From JANNNX01 sp031398745 (lineage in GTDB: Bacteria > Actinomycetota > Acidimicrobiia > Acidimicrobiales > CADCSY01), in contig JANNNX010000029.1 of the NCBI GenBank assembly GCA_031398745.1, positions 1 to 31,651 of the forward strand: a stretch of 31,651 bases of DNA, given 5' to 3'. Below, in pieces: positions 15,273-23,709 of this stretch; position 1 is the stretch's first letter, and each line of letters begins with the position of its first letter. A model generated the notes under the pieces. The model was not told where the DNA came from, made no database searches, and worked only from the letters and a program-made list of their open reading frames with translations. Both the position numbers and the translations under genes were made by a program.

Positions 15273-16160
15273 ATGGACATCGCTGTCACCGGCTCCCGCG
15301 GCCTGATCGGATCGGCGCTGGTCACCCGGCTCCGAGCCGACGGCCACACCGTTCGACCGGTCACCCGGGGCGCCCCCGCGCCGGGCCTGGTCACCTGGGA
15401 CCCCGACAACGGTCGCATGGACGCCGCCGCCCTGACCGGGGTCGACGCGGTCGTCCACCTGGCCGGCGAGCCCCTGGGCGACAAGCGCTGGACCACAGCC
15501 CAGAAGCGCCGCATCCGCGAGAGCCGCGTCCAGGGGACCCGGCTGCTGGCGTCGACCGTCGCCGCCCTCGACCCCCCACCCCGGATGCTGCTGTCGGGAT
15601 CCGCCATCGGGTTCTACGGCGACCGGGGCGACGAGGTACTCGACGAGACCAGCGCCGCTGGCCACGGCTTCCTGGCCGAGGTGGTCACCGAGTGGGAGGC
15701 CGCCACCAGCCCGGCCACCGACGCCGGCATCCGCACCGCGCTGCTGCGGACCGGGATCGTGCTGTCCCCCACCGGTGGGGCTCTGGCCCGCACCCTCCCG
15801 CTCTTTCGCTGGGGGCTCGGCGGGCGCTTCGGACGGGGCCGCCAGTGGTGGTCGTGGATCTCGCTGGCCGACGAGGTCGGTGCCATCGCCCACCTGCTCG
15901 ACGCCGACGTGGCCGGCCCGGTCGACCTCACCGCCCCCAACCCGGTGACCAACGCCGACTTCACCCGGGTCCTGGCCTCGATCCTGCACCGCCCGGCGCT
16001 CCTGCCGATCCCCAAGGTCGGCCCCGGCCTCCTCTACGGCATGGAGCTGGCCCAGGAGCTGTTGTTCAGCAGCGCCCGGGTCGAGCCCGAGGTGCTCAGC
16101 GCCTCCGGCTACCGCTTCGAGCACCCCGACCTGGTCGGCGCCCTCCAAGCGATGCTCTGA
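15273..16160 (+). CDS. TIGR01777-family NAD(P)-dependent epimerase-like protein
   Basis: This 295-aa short-chain dehydrogenase/reductase relative belongs to the SDR39U1/TIGR01777 family. The N-terminal dinucleotide-binding loop is VTGSRGLIGSALV; VVHLAGEPLGDKRW and MLLSGSAIGFYGDRGDE are hallmark segments of this family, and the C-terminal DUF1731-like tail contains LLYGMELAQELLFSS. The biochemical activity of the family is not well defined. The ATG at 15273 has a purine-rich GAGGGAAGAGAG upstream (15257-15268), so it is a leadered gene, unlike argS next door. As recalled, M. tuberculosis places the family member Rv2216 between its E2 gene and lipB; here it is separated from them by about 9 kb. 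Confidence 0.9.
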   Translation: MDIAVTGSRGLIGSALVTRLRADGHTVRPVTRGAPAPGLVTWDPDNGRMDAAALTGVDAVVHLAGEPLGDKRWTTAQKRRIRESRVQGTRLLASTVAALDPPPRMLLSGSAIGFYGDRGDEVLDETSAAGHGFLAEVVTEWEAATSPATDAGIRTALLRTGIVLSPTGGALARTLPLFRWGLGGRFGRGRQWWSWISLADEVGAIAHLLDADVAGPVDLTAPNPVTNADFTRVLASILHRPALLPIPKVGPGLLYGMELAQELLFSSARVEPEVLSASGYRFEHPDLVGALQAML

Positions 16161-16187
16161 GCCGGCGGGAGCGCACCGGCGGAGTCG

Positions 16188-16616
16188 TCAGTCGAGGGTG
16201 GCGTCGAGGGTGATCTCGGCGGCCGCGCCCAGCAGCTTGGAGATCGGGCAGTTCGCCTTGGCGTCGGCGGCCAGGGCCTGGAACTGCTCGGCGTCGAGAC
16301 CGGGGACCGAGGCGTGGGTCACCAGGTCGATCTTGGTGACGGCCCACCCGCCGTCGCCCTGAGTGAGGTGGACATTGGCCGTGGTCTGGATGCTGTCGGG
16401 GACGAAGCCGGCGTTGGTAATGCGGCCCGACAGCGCCATCGAGAAGCAGCCGGCGTGAGCGCCGGCGATGAGCTCCTCGGGGTTGGTGCCGGTGCCGTCC
16501 TCGAACCGGGAGGTGAACGAGTAGGCGCCCTGGTAGGCGCCACTGGCCAGCTCCATCACACCGGAGCCCTCCTTGAGGGTCCCCTTCCACTCGGCATCGG
16601 CGCTGCGTGCAGGCAT
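16188..16616 (-). CDS. osmC: OsmC-family peroxiredoxin
   Basis: This 142-aa OsmC/Ohr-type enzyme reduces organic hydroperoxides with two reactive cysteines, C57 in GAHAGCFSMAL and C123 in ANCPISKLL; both are present. The EWKGTLKEGSG start and TNPEELIAGAHAGCFSMA are typical of the OsmC rather than the Ohr branch. The ATG at 16616 has an AGAGGT-like site upstream. A TAGGTT hexamer at 16654-16659 (minus strand, overlapping the rnhA stop) is positioned to start a short-leader transcript. The gene is convergent with the TIGR01777 gene, 27 nt away. Confidence 0.92.
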   Translation of the reverse strand: MPARSADAEWKGTLKEGSGVMELASGAYQGAYSFTSRFEDGTGTNPEELIAGAHAGCFSMALSGRITNAGFVPDSIQTTANVHLTQGDGGWAVTKIDLVTHASVPGLDAEQFQALAADAKANCPISKLLGAAAEITLDATLD

Positions 16617-16656
16617 CGGGAGGACCTCTCGTCAGGGGGCGGCGGGCAGCCGAAAC

Positions 16657-17106
16657 CTACACGGCTGCGCTCGACCCGCTCCGTGCGACCTGAGTCGCCG
16701 CGGCCTCGACCGCCAGCCGATCGACGAGGTCGTTCATCGGATGGCCGCCGTGGCCCTTGACCCAGCGAAAGGTCACGTCGCCCCGGGCCCGGACCAGCTC
16801 GACGAAGGGCTCCCACAGGTCTCGGTTGGCCACCGGCTTGCGGGCCGTGTTGAGCCAGCCCCGGCGCTGCCAGCCCTCCCACCAGCGGTCGCGGAAGCAG
16901 TGCACGACATAGGTCGAGTCGCTGACCACCTCGACCGGCCCCTCGAGCGCCTGCACGGCCTCGTAGGCGGCCCGGATCTCCATGCGCTGGTTGGTCGAGT
17001 GGGCCTCGGCCCCACTGGCGAAGGCCCCGTCGGCCACCGCCCAGGCCCAACCGCCCGGTCCGGGGTTCCCCGAGCAGGCACCGTCGGTGTACACCTCGAT
17101 GGTCAT
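16657..17106 (-). CDS. rnhA: Ribonuclease HI
   Basis: This 149-aa enzyme cleaves the RNA strand of RNA-DNA hybrids. The metal-binding carboxylates are all present: D8 in YTDGACSGNPGPGG, E43 in NQRMEIRAAYEAV, D63 in SDSTYVV and D129 in HPMNDLVDRLA; H119 in KGHGGH matches the flexible catalytic His. The ATG at 17106 is preceded by GAGGATGGGTCG. The reading frame is open far upstream across aceE on the opposite strand, but only as a GC-rich shadow. Diverges from aceE by 63 nt. Confidence 0.96.
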   Translation of the reverse strand: MTIEVYTDGACSGNPGPGGWAWAVADGAFASGAEAHSTNQRMEIRAAYEAVQALEGPVEVVSDSTYVVHCFRDRWWEGWQRRGWLNTARKPVANRDLWEPFVELVRARGDVTFRWVKGHGGHPMNDLVDRLAVEAAATQVARSGSSAAV

Positions 17107-17169
17107 CGACCCATCCTCGCCCGCCGGACGGTGGGGGGGGCAACCGCTGCGGTGTCGGTTCCTGCGATC

Positions 17170-19884
17170 ATGGGGCCCGTGATCTTCGACGGCTTCGTGC
17201 ACCAGCTCCCCGACATCGACCCGGTCGAGACCCAGGAGTGGCTCGAGAGCCTCGATGCGGTGGTGGGCGTCCGCGGCAAGGCCCGGGCCCAGTTCATCGT
17301 GGCTGCCCTGCTCGAGCGGGCCCGCCAGCTCCAGGTCGGCATCCCGTCGATGGTCTCGACGCCCTACGTCAACACCATCCCCCGCAGCGAGCAGGCCTCG
17401 TTCCCGGGTGACGAGCACCTCGAGCGCCGCATCCGGGCTTTCATCCGCTGGAACGCGGCCGCCATGGTGGTGCGGGCCAACAAGGCCTCCGACGGCATCG
17501 GCGGGCACCTCGCCACCTTCGCCTCGTCGGCCGCCCTCTACGAGGTCGGCTTCAACCACTTCTTCAAGGGCCACCGGGGCGAGGGTCTGGGCGACTTCGT
17601 GTACTTCCAGGGCCATGCCGCTCCCGGCATCTACGCCCGGGCCTTCCTCGAGGGTCGCCTGACCGAGAGCCAGCTCGACCACTTCCGCAGGGAGGTCGCC
17701 GGCGAGGGCCTCTCGAGCTACCCGCACCCCCGGCTCATGCCCGAGCTGTGGGAATTCCCGACCGTGTCGATGGGCATCGGCCCCATCAATGCGATCTACC
17801 AGGCCCGGTTCCTGCGCTACCTGCACAACCGGGGCCTGGCCGACACCTCGGGGTCGCGGGTGTGGGCCTACATCGGCGACGGGGAGAGCGACGAGCCCGA
17901 GACCCTGGGGGCCCTGTCGCTGGCCGCCCGGGAGGGCCTCGACAACCTCACCTTCGTCGTGAACTGCAACCTCCAGCGCCTGGACGGTCCGGTGCGGGGC
18001 AACGGCAAGATCATCCAGGAGCTCGAGGCGGTGTTCCGGGGCGCGGGGTGGAACGTGCTCAAGGTCATCTGGGGCAGCAAGTGGGACGAGCTGCTGGCCC
18101 GCGACGTCGATGGTGTCCTGGTCGACCAGATGAACCGGACGGTCGACGGGGCCTTCCAGAAGTACTCGGTGGAGTCGGGGGCCTACATCCGCGAGCACTT
18201 CTTCGGCGCCGACCCCCGGCTGGCGGCGATGGTGGCCGACTGGTCCGACGACGACCTGCGCAGCCTGCCCCGAGGGGGCCACGACTACTCGAAGCTGTAC
18301 GCCGCCTACGCAGCGGCGACCGCCAACACCGGCATCCCGACGGTGATCCTGGCCAAGACGGTGAAGGGATGGACGCTCGGCCCCGACGTCGAGGGTCGCA
18401 ACGCCACCCACCAGATCAAGAAGATGGGGGTCGAGCAGATCAAGCTGTTCCGCGACCGCCTGTACATGCAGGACGAGCTGCCCGACGAGGCCCTGGCCAG
18501 CGGCGAGATGCCCTACTTCCGGCCCGCGCCCGACAGCCCCGAGCACCAGTACCTGACCGCCCGTCGCCAGGCGCTCGGGGGCCCGCTGCCGGAACGGATC
18601 GTGCGCCAGCCGGTGCTGGCCAACCAACCGGCGGCGGCGGTGTTCGACGAGCTGCGCAGCGGCTCGGGCAACCAGGCGGTGTCCACCACCATGGCCTTCG
18701 CCCGGCTCCTGCGGGGCCTGGTGCGAGACGAGCACGTCGGCCGCCAGGTCGTGCCGATCATCCCCGACGAGGCCCGCACCTTCGGCCTCGACTCTCTGTT
18801 CAAAGAGATCGGGATCTACGCGGCCAAGGGCCAGCTCTACGAGCCGGTCGACGCCGACCTGCTGCTCACCTACCGAGAGTCGGCCCAGGGCCAGATCCTC
18901 GAGGAGGGCATCACCGAGGCCGGGTCGATGGCCAGCTTCACCGCCGCCGGGACGTCCTACGCCAACGTCGGGGTAACCACCATCCCCTTCTACATCTTCT
19001 ATTCGATGTTCGGCTTCCAGCGGACCGGCGACCTCATCTGGGCGTTCGCCGACAGCCGGGGTCGGGGGTTCATGCTGGGGGCCACCGCCGGGCGCACCAC
19101 CCTCAACGGCGAGGGGCTCCAGCACGAGGACGGGCACTCGCTGCTGCTGGCGTCGACCGTGCCCAACTGCGAGGCCTACGACCCGGCTTTCGCCTACGAG
19201 CTGGCGACCATCATCCAGGACGGCTGCCGGCGCATGTACGGCGAGGGCGAGGACGTCTTCTACTACCTGACCCTCTACAACGAGAACTACGTGATGCCGG
19301 CGACGCCCACCGACCGGACGGCCGAGGAGCTGACCGCCGGGATCGTCGGTGGGCTCTACCGCTACCTCCCGGCGCCCGACGGGCCGACCCAGCGGGCGAC
19401 CGTGCTGTTCTCGGGCTCGGCCTGGGGAGCGGCCGCCACCGCCCAGGCCGAGCTGGCCGAGCACTTCGACGTGGGGGTCGAGCTGTGGTCGGCGACGTCG
19501 TACAAGAAGCTGCGGGAGGAGGCGATGGCGGTCGAGCGCTGGAACCGCCTGCATCCGACCGAGCCGGCCCGGACCCCGTGGGTGACCGAGCAGCTGGCCG
19601 GCGCCGAAGGCCCGTACGTGGCGGTGTCCGACTTCATGAAGGCGGTGCCCGACCAGATCGGCCGCTGGGTTCCCGGCACCTATGTGGTGCTCGGCACCGA
19701 CGGGTTCGGCCGCTCCGACAGCCGGGAGGTGCTCCGCCGGCACTTCGAGACCGACGCCGGGCACGTGGTGGTGGCCGTGCTCCACGCCCTCGCCCGGGAG
19801 GGCCAGGTCAAGGAGACCGTGGTGGCCGAGGCGGTCGCCCGCTACGGCATCGACCCCGAGCTGGTCGACCCCCGCGTCGCCTGA
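17170..19884 (+). CDS. aceE: Pyruvate dehydrogenase E1, homodimeric type
   Basis: This 904-aa TPP-dependent enzyme decarboxylates pyruvate and passes acetyl to the lipoyl group of E2. The TPP-magnesium motif runs from GDGESDE (from residue 236) to NCN (265-267) in FVVNCNLQRLDGPV. Length and full-length collinearity match the single-chain AceE type, not the alpha/beta type. Its likely partners, E2 and E3, are at 3281-6243, and the lipoyl groups come from the LipBA fusion. The ATG at 17170 is used because NcoI-like upstream sequence offers no better start; a GTG three codons later is an alternative. The 63-nt gap to rnhA has no TA dinucleotide and hence no TANNNT -10, and no ribosome binding site is evident, so the promoter may lie inside rnhA. 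Confidence 0.96.
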   Translation: MGPVIFDGFVHQLPDIDPVETQEWLESLDAVVGVRGKARAQFIVAALLERARQLQVGIPSMVSTPYVNTIPRSEQASFPGDEHLERRIRAFIRWNAAAMVVRANKASDGIGGHLATFASSAALYEVGFNHFFKGHRGEGLGDFVYFQGHAAPGIYARAFLEGRLTESQLDHFRREVAGEGLSSYPHPRLMPELWEFPTVSMGIGPINAIYQARFLRYLHNRGLADTSGSRVWAYIGDGESDEPETLGALSLAAREGLDNLTFVVNCNLQRLDGPVRGNGKIIQELEAVFRGAGWNVLKVIWGSKWDELLARDVDGVLVDQMNRTVDGAFQKYSVESGAYIREHFFGADPRLAAMVADWSDDDLRSLPRGGHDYSKLYAAYAAATANTGIPTVILAKTVKGWTLGPDVEGRNATHQIKKMGVEQIKLFRDRLYMQDELPDEALASGEMPYFRPAPDSPEHQYLTARRQALGGPLPERIVRQPVLANQPAAAVFDELRSGSGNQAVSTTMAFARLLRGLVRDEHVGRQVVPIIPDEARTFGLDSLFKEIGIYAAKGQLYEPVDADLLLTYRESAQGQILEEGITEAGSMASFTAAGTSYANVGVTTIPFYIFYSMFGFQRTGDLIWAFADSRGRGFMLGATAGRTTLNGEGLQHEDGHSLLLASTVPNCEAYDPAFAYELATIIQDGCRRMYGEGEDVFYYLTLYNENYVMPATPTDRTAEELTAGIVGGLYRYLPAPDGPTQRATVLFSGSAWGAAATAQAELAEHFDVGVELWSATSYKKLREEAMAVERWNRLHPTEPARTPWVTEQLAGAEGPYVAVSDFMKAVPDQIGRWVPGTYVVLGTDGFGRSDSREVLRRHFETDAGHVVVAVLHALAREGQVKETVVAEAVARYGIDPELVDPRVA

Positions 19885-19908
19885 GCCGGCGGACGAGGAC
19901 AGGCCCCG

Positions 19909-20025
19909 GTGGACGAGCGGCTGATCGCCAACCGGGCCAACTGGGACGACCGCGACCGTAGGCCCCGCCCCTGGGTGGGGACGCCGCGTCCCCCTGTGGG
20001 GGACCGAGAGTCCCCAAGGGCCTGA
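19909..20025 (+). pseudogene. 5' remnant of a SAM-dependent methyltransferase gene
   Basis: From the GTG at 19909 the frame reads VDERLIANRANWDDR, which matches the usual opening of a family of class I methyltransferases (recalled pattern ANRANWDER followed by a TPIH-like segment). Resemblance stops after 15 codons (19953). The frame then runs through a palindromic repeat and ends at 20025. No other part of a methyltransferase is found nearby. It looks like a gene truncated by deletion or by repeat insertion just behind aceE. Recognition is by eye only. Confidence 0.5.
19974..20016 (+). repeat. Dispersed palindromic repeat, copy A
   Basis: This 43-bp element starts GGTGGGGACGCCG and ends GAGAGTCCCCA. 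It matches 28484-28526 at 37 of 43 positions. It is built of two GGGGAC...GTCCCC half-palindromes, so it can fold into a hairpin or cruciform. It directly abuts the methyltransferase remnant. Confidence 0.75.
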
Positions 20026-20048
20026 CCGGCGGGCGATCCCGGTGCACG

Positions 20049-20089
20049 TGGGGACTCACGGTCCCGCTCGGGCGGACTTCACGTCCCCA
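20049..20089 (-). repeat. Dispersed palindromic repeat, copy B (inverted)
   Basis: The reverse complement of this 41-bp stretch has the same length and framework as copies A and C (TGGGGACG, GTCC, GGGAC, GAGTCCCCA at matching offsets), with more divergence in the spacers. With copy A it makes an inverted pair separated by 32 nt. The rest of 20090-20198 shows nothing recognisable. Confidence 0.6.
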
Positions 20090-20198
20090 GCTACTGGGCT
20101 GGGCCGAGCGACGACGGGCAGTGCACAATCCCACCGACGAGGTCCGTTATCCCTAACCCGCACGCTGCTGGCCAGCCGGCCGGTGGCCTGAGGGCGGG

Positions 20199-20204
20199 TA
20201 CGGT
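20199..20204 (+). promoter_or_regulatory. Putative -10 of leaderless HhH-GPD gene
   Basis: TACGGT, 6 nt, then the ATG at 20211; no ribosome binding site is present between them. Confidence 0.5.
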
Positions 20205-20210
20205 CGACCG

Positions 20211-20789
20211 ATGGCTGCGACCTTCTTCATCACCGGGAACGACGACGCCGACCGCCTGTTGGCCGAGGACCCGTTGGCCCTGCTCATCGGCATGCTGCTC
20301 CACCAGCAGGTGACGATGGAGTGGGCCTTCGCGGCGCCGGCGCTGCTGCGGGAGCGCCTCGGCGGGCGACTCGACGCGACCGAGATGGCGGCGATGGACC
20401 CGGAGGCGTTCACCGCTGTGTTCCTGACCAAGCCGGCGCTCCACCGCTACCCGGGGTCGATGGCCACCCGCACCCAAGCCCTGTGTCAGGCCCTGGTCGA
20501 GGGCTACCAGGGCCGCGCCGAGGCGGTGTGGGACGACGTGGACAGCGGCGCCGCACTGGTCAAGCGGCTGGAGGGCCTGCCGGGGTTCGGCAAGGAGAAG
20601 GCCCGTATCTTCGCGGCCGTGCTCGGCAAGCGCCTGGGCGTGCAGCCCGACGGCTGGGCCGAGGCGTGCGCTCCCTTCTCCGACGACCAGCCCCGCTCGG
20701 TCGCCGATGTGGTCTCGCCCGCCGCCCTCGCGCAGGTCCGAGCGTTCAAGAAGGCCAAGAAGGCCGCCGGCAAGTCGAAGGCCGACTAA
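20211..20789 (+). CDS. HhH-GPD family protein (TIGR03252-like)
   Basis: This 192-aa protein has the helix-hairpin-helix-Gly/Pro-Asp fold of base-excision DNA glycosylases: LLIGMLLHQQVTMEWA aligns with the region that in EndoIII-type enzymes begins the fold, and LEGLPGFGKEKARIFAAVLGKR is the HhH hairpin. The C-terminus is Lys-rich (FKKAKKAAGKSK), suggesting DNA contact. There is no cysteine cluster, so no 4Fe-4S centre. It resembles an uncharacterised actinobacterial HhH-GPD family; substrate lesion unknown and catalytic activity not assured. The ATG at 20211 fits a leaderless arrangement. Converges on the thiamine transport operon. Confidence 0.85.
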   Translation: MAATFFITGNDDADRLLAEDPLALLIGMLLHQQVTMEWAFAAPALLRERLGGRLDATEMAAMDPEAFTAVFLTKPALHRYPGSMATRTQALCQALVEGYQGRAEAVWDDVDSGAALVKRLEGLPGFGKEKARIFAAVLGKRLGVQPDGWAEACAPFSDDQPRSVADVVSPAALAQVRAFKKAKKAAGKSKAD

Positions 20790-20809
20790 CCCTCCGGAAG
20801 GGCGGAGGG
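20790..20809. terminator. Bidirectional hairpin between convergent genes
   Basis: CCCTCCG (20790-20796) pairs perfectly with CGGAGGG (20803-20809) around a 6-nt loop. It fills the gap between the HhH-GPD stop and the ABC ATPase stop. No T-tract. Confidence 0.6.
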
Positions 20810-20817
20810 CCCCGGCG

Positions 20818-21564
20818 TCAGCGGCGGCCGGACTCGAGGGCGGTGAGGAGCGACGCCTTGGCGGCCACGAAGCGGGGGTCGGTGAGGGTGGCCAGGTCGC
20901 GGGGGCGAGGCAGATCGACCTCGAGGCGCACCACCTCCCGGGCCGGCCGCGACGACAGCACCACCACCGCGTCGGACAGCACCAGGGCCTCGTCGACGTC
21001 GTGGGTCACCAGCAGCACGGTGCGCCCGTCGGCGGCCAGCACCTCCTGCAGCCAGGTGTGGAGATCCCGCCGGGTGATGGCGTCGAGGGCGCCGAACGGC
21101 TCGTCGAGCAGCAGCACCGGCCGGGGCATGAGGAAGGTCCGCAGCAGCGCCAGGCGCTGTCGCATCCCGCCGCTGAGCTCGGCCGGCCAGGCCCGCTCGA
21201 ACCCGGCCAGTCCGAAGCGCTCCATCTCCGCCAGGGCACGACGTCGGGCCTCGGCTCGGGGAACGCCGCACACCTCGGCCCCGAGGGTGGCGTTGTCGGT
21301 CACCCGCCGCCACGGGAGTAGCAGGTCGCGCTGGGGATGGAACGCCGCCGGCCCCACCGTCACCTTCCCCCCGGTCGGCTCCAGCAGGCCGGCCAGCACC
21401 CGCAGCACCGTGCTCTTGCCACACCCGCTGGGCCCCACCAGGCTCACCAGCTGGCCCCGGTCGACGGCCAGGTCGAGACCGCCGACCACCTCCTGGGCCG
21501 GCGCCCCCCCGCCGCCGCCCAGGCGCTGGCGCAAACCGGAGACGTCGATGGCGAGGTCAGCCAC
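20818..21564 (-). CDS. thiZ: ABC transporter ATPase, thiamine/HMP uptake
   Basis: This 248-aa ATPase energises uptake of a thiamine precursor or thiamine. Walker A is GPSGCGKST (44-52), the signature is LSGGMRQR, Walker B is VLLLDEPFGALD and the switch His is in VLLVTHDVDEAL, all of the nitrate/taurine/pyrimidine importer type. The frame is open to 21684, but the GTG at 21564 starts the ABC domain at once and lies 11 nt behind the receptor gene stop. It is the last gene of the TPP-riboswitch operon; the specificity assignment rests on that riboswitch and on the receptor. Confidence 0.87.
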   Translation of the reverse strand: MADLAIDVSGLRQRLGGGGGAPAQEVVGGLDLAVDRGQLVSLVGPSGCGKSTVLRVLAGLLEPTGGKVTVGPAAFHPQRDLLLPWRRVTDNATLGAEVCGVPRAEARRRALAEMERFGLAGFERAWPAELSGGMRQRLALLRTFLMPRPVLLLDEPFGALDAITRRDLHTWLQEVLAADGRTVLLVTHDVDEALVLSDAVVVLSSRPAREVVRLEVDLPRPRDLATLTDPRFVAAKASLLTALESGRR

Positions 21565-21575
21565 GGCCCCGGGCC

Positions 21576-22631
21576 TCAGCCCGAGCCTGGGCCGGGCAGG
21601 TGATCGTTGGTGAACGCCCGGGTGGAGTCGACCGGCTCCTCCAACAGACCGGCCTCGAGCGCGAAGGCCTCGAAGTCGGCCCATACCGAGGCCTCCTGGA
21701 CCCCCCAGGTCGAACCCGGCTCGATGAAGCGGGTCGAGTAGTACTCGGCGCTGGCGATGAGCAGCGCCTCGTCCGACTCCGGCACCTCGCCGTGCATCAG
21801 TGCCGCCGCCTGGTCGGGGTCCTCCACCGCCACCTGATAGCCGGCCGCGGTGGCGGCCAGGAAGGCGTCGACGTCGTCGGCCCGGTCGTCGAGCGCCGAC
21901 TCGCTGGTCACATAGATCGGGGTGTACCAGTCGGGGATGCAGTCGGTGTGGTCCTGGAAGCTGATCTCTGCGATCGAGGCACCCTCGATCTCGCGGGCCC
22001 GCAGCGCGTCCCAGCCCGAGAAGACCCAGACGACGTCGAAGCGGTCCTGCTCGAGGCCGGCCAGGTAGTCGACGTCACCCACCTCGGTGGTCGTCACCTT
22101 CGAGAAGTCGCCGCCGTCGCAGGTCACCAGCGAGTCGAGCAGCTCGGTCTCCAGCGGTCCGCCGTAGCCGCCGTAGGTGCGGCCCTCGAGATCCCGGGGT
22201 CGGCTGATGCCGTCGGCGGCCAGCGACAGCAGAGACGACCAGTTGTGGGGGGCCACCGCAGCCACCGACACCAGCGCCAAGCCGGCGGCCCGGGCCGGCA
22301 GCAGCGCCTCCGAGGTCGAGATGCCGATGTCGGCCGCTCCCGATGCCACCGCCTGCTCGACGCCCCCGGCGCCGGTCTCGACGATCTCCACGTCGAGGCC
22401 GGCCTCTTCGTAGAGACCCTGGGCCTGGGCCACGTACATGCCGATGTGGTGGGTGTTGGGCGTCCAGTCGAGCATGACGGTCAGCGTCGGGCGATCACCG
22501 TCGCCGGACGAGGCAGAGCCGGCGGTGCCGGGATCGTCGCTCCCGCAGGCGGCAGCCACCAAGGCGACCACGGCGAGCCCGGTGGCGGCGATCGCACGAC
22601 GACGGTGACGGGCGTCGGGACGGGGACTCAC
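21576..22631 (-). CDS. thiY: Lipoprotein receptor of NMT1/THI5-like pyrimidine importer
   Basis: This 351-aa extracytoplasmic binding protein is membrane-anchored. An Arg-rich n-region (7-12) and hydrophobic core lead to a lipobox with Cys29 (VAAAC), followed by a Gly/Ser/Asp-rich spacer. The mature part begins with the family hallmark LDWTPNTHHIGMYVAQAQGLY, as in receptors for HMP and other thiamine pyrimidine precursors (NMT1/THI5-like). The GTG at 22631 overlaps the permease stop (GTGA); upstream codons in the same frame belong to a shadow of the permease. Ligand could be HMP, formylaminopyrimidine or thiamine; the thiamine link is secure, the exact ligand is not. Confidence 0.88.
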   Translation of the reverse strand: MSPRPDARHRRRAIAATGLAVVALVAAACGSDDPGTAGSASSGDGDRPTLTVMLDWTPNTHHIGMYVAQAQGLYEEAGLDVEIVETGAGGVEQAVASGAADIGISTSEALLPARAAGLALVSVAAVAPHNWSSLLSLAADGISRPRDLEGRTYGGYGGPLETELLDSLVTCDGGDFSKVTTTEVGDVDYLAGLEQDRFDVVWVFSGWDALRAREIEGASIAEISFQDHTDCIPDWYTPIYVTSESALDDRADDVDAFLAATAAGYQVAVEDPDQAAALMHGEVPESDEALLIASAEYYSTRFIEPGSTWGVQEASVWADFEAFALEAGLLEEPVDSTRAFTNDHLPGPGSG

Positions 22632-23410
22632 GGGGTGACCTCCGGTTGGGGGGAGCGGACGCCGCGCTGCCAGGGCATGGCCAGGCGAGCGAGGGCGCCG
22701 ACGCCGGCGTAGAGGGCAACGCTGAAGCCAGCGATGAGGAACATGGCGACGAAGACCTGGTCGGTGCGGAACGCCCGTTGCGAGCGGATGAGGTAGACGC
22801 CGAGACCGGCGCTGGCCCCGATCCACTCGCCGACCACGGCCCCGAAGGTGGCGTAGGCCGCCGCGATCCGGACACCCGAGAACACCGAGGGCAGGGCGCC
22901 CGGCACCAGCACGGTCCGGGCCAACCGCCATCGGCTGGCCCCCATGCTGCGGACCAGCTCGACGGTGTCGGCGTCGACCGAGGCGATGCCCGAGGCGGTG
23001 GCCACCGCGACCGGGAAGAAGGCCACCAGGACCACGACGAGGACCCGGGGGAAGGTGCCGAAGCCGAACCAGACGACGAAGAGCGGGGCCAGCACGGCCG
23101 CCGGGATGCTCTGCGAGCCGACCAGCAGGGGGAGGACGGCGCGGCGCACGGGGGCGATCGCGGCCACCACTACCCCGACCGCGGCCCCCACCGCCGAGCC
23201 CACCACCAGGCCGATCACCGCGACCTCGCCGGTGGCCCAGAGGTGCCGCGGCAGCAGCGGGCGGGTCCGCCAGAACGCGCCGGCCACCCGCGACGGGGCC
23301 GGTACCAGGTAGGGGGCCACGTCGAGAACCCGCACCGCGACTTCCCACGCCGCGACCAGGGCCACCAGCACCGTCACCGGGGCCACCGCCCGCGCCAGCC
23401 ACCGACTCAT
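22628..23410 (-). CDS. thiX: ABC transporter permease, thiamine/HMP uptake
   Basis: This 260-aa BPD-type inner-membrane permease has about six spans. The cytoplasmic coupling loop for the ATPase is VELVRSMGASRWRLARTVLVPGALP split across the EAA-like motif (around residues 150-175), and the segment SQSIPAAVLAPLFVVWFGFG is typical of the SsuC/ThiX group. ATG at 23410 lies in the stop of the thiamine-binding gene (ATGA). Works with the receptor at 21576 and ATPase at 20818. Confidence 0.88.
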   Translation of the reverse strand: MSRWLARAVAPVTVLVALVAAWEVAVRVLDVAPYLVPAPSRVAGAFWRTRPLLPRHLWATGEVAVIGLVVGSAVGAAVGVVVAAIAPVRRAVLPLLVGSQSIPAAVLAPLFVVWFGFGTFPRVLVVVLVAFFPVAVATASGIASVDADTVELVRSMGASRWRLARTVLVPGALPSVFSGVRIAAAYATFGAVVGEWIGASAGLGVYLIRSQRAFRTDQVFVAMFLIAGFSVALYAGVGALARLAMPWQRGVRSPQPEVTP

Positions 23411-23709
23411 GGGCGCTCCGTCCGGTGCGGGCCCACGAGGTCGGCCACGGAGGGACTCTCGCCCTCCGCGCCCTCGGCCAGCTTGATCACCGTGACCACC
23501 GAGGTCGCGCCCGCGTCCAGGCAGGCCTCGTGCACCCGGCGGGCCAACGGCCAGAGGTCATCCGGCGACCCCTCGACGGTCGTGCCCAGTGCCCCGACCT
23601 CGTAGGCCAGGCCCGACGCCGCGATCACGGCGATGGCGGCATCGACGTGGCGGTAGCGGTCGCCCTCGGCCCCGAGAGGGCTGGGCAGGCACTGGATCTC
23701 GAGGATCAC
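23407..23709 (-). CDS. Thiamine-binding protein (MTH1187/YkoF-like)
   Basis: This 100-aa small ferredoxin-like protein belongs to the DUF77/MTH1187 family. It opens ILEIQCLPSPLGAEGDRYRHVDAAI and contains ASGLAYEVGALGTTVEG, the typical first and second strands. In YkoF and relatives this fold binds thiamine or HMP in the cytoplasm, and it regularly accompanies ThiXYZ-type importers. The open frame reaches 23976, but only the GTG at 23709 gives the family N-terminus, and it overlaps the pyrophosphokinase stop (GTGA). Confidence 0.85.
   Translation of the reverse strand: MILEIQCLPSPLGAEGDRYRHVDAAIAVIAASGLAYEVGALGTTVEGSPDDLWPLARRVHEACLDAGATSVVTVIKLAEGAEGESPSVADLVGPHRTERP

Noticed and set aside
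16161..16180. GCCGG...CCGGC as a terminator between the epimerase and OsmC genes
   Set aside because: Five base pairs with a 10-nt loop in very GC-rich DNA is not distinguishable from chance.
16657..19785. A 1042-codon minus-strand frame antisense to aceE
   Set aside because: Only the part from 17106 to 16657 is a gene (rnhA). The remainder lies opposite aceE, whose TPP motifs and length are intact.
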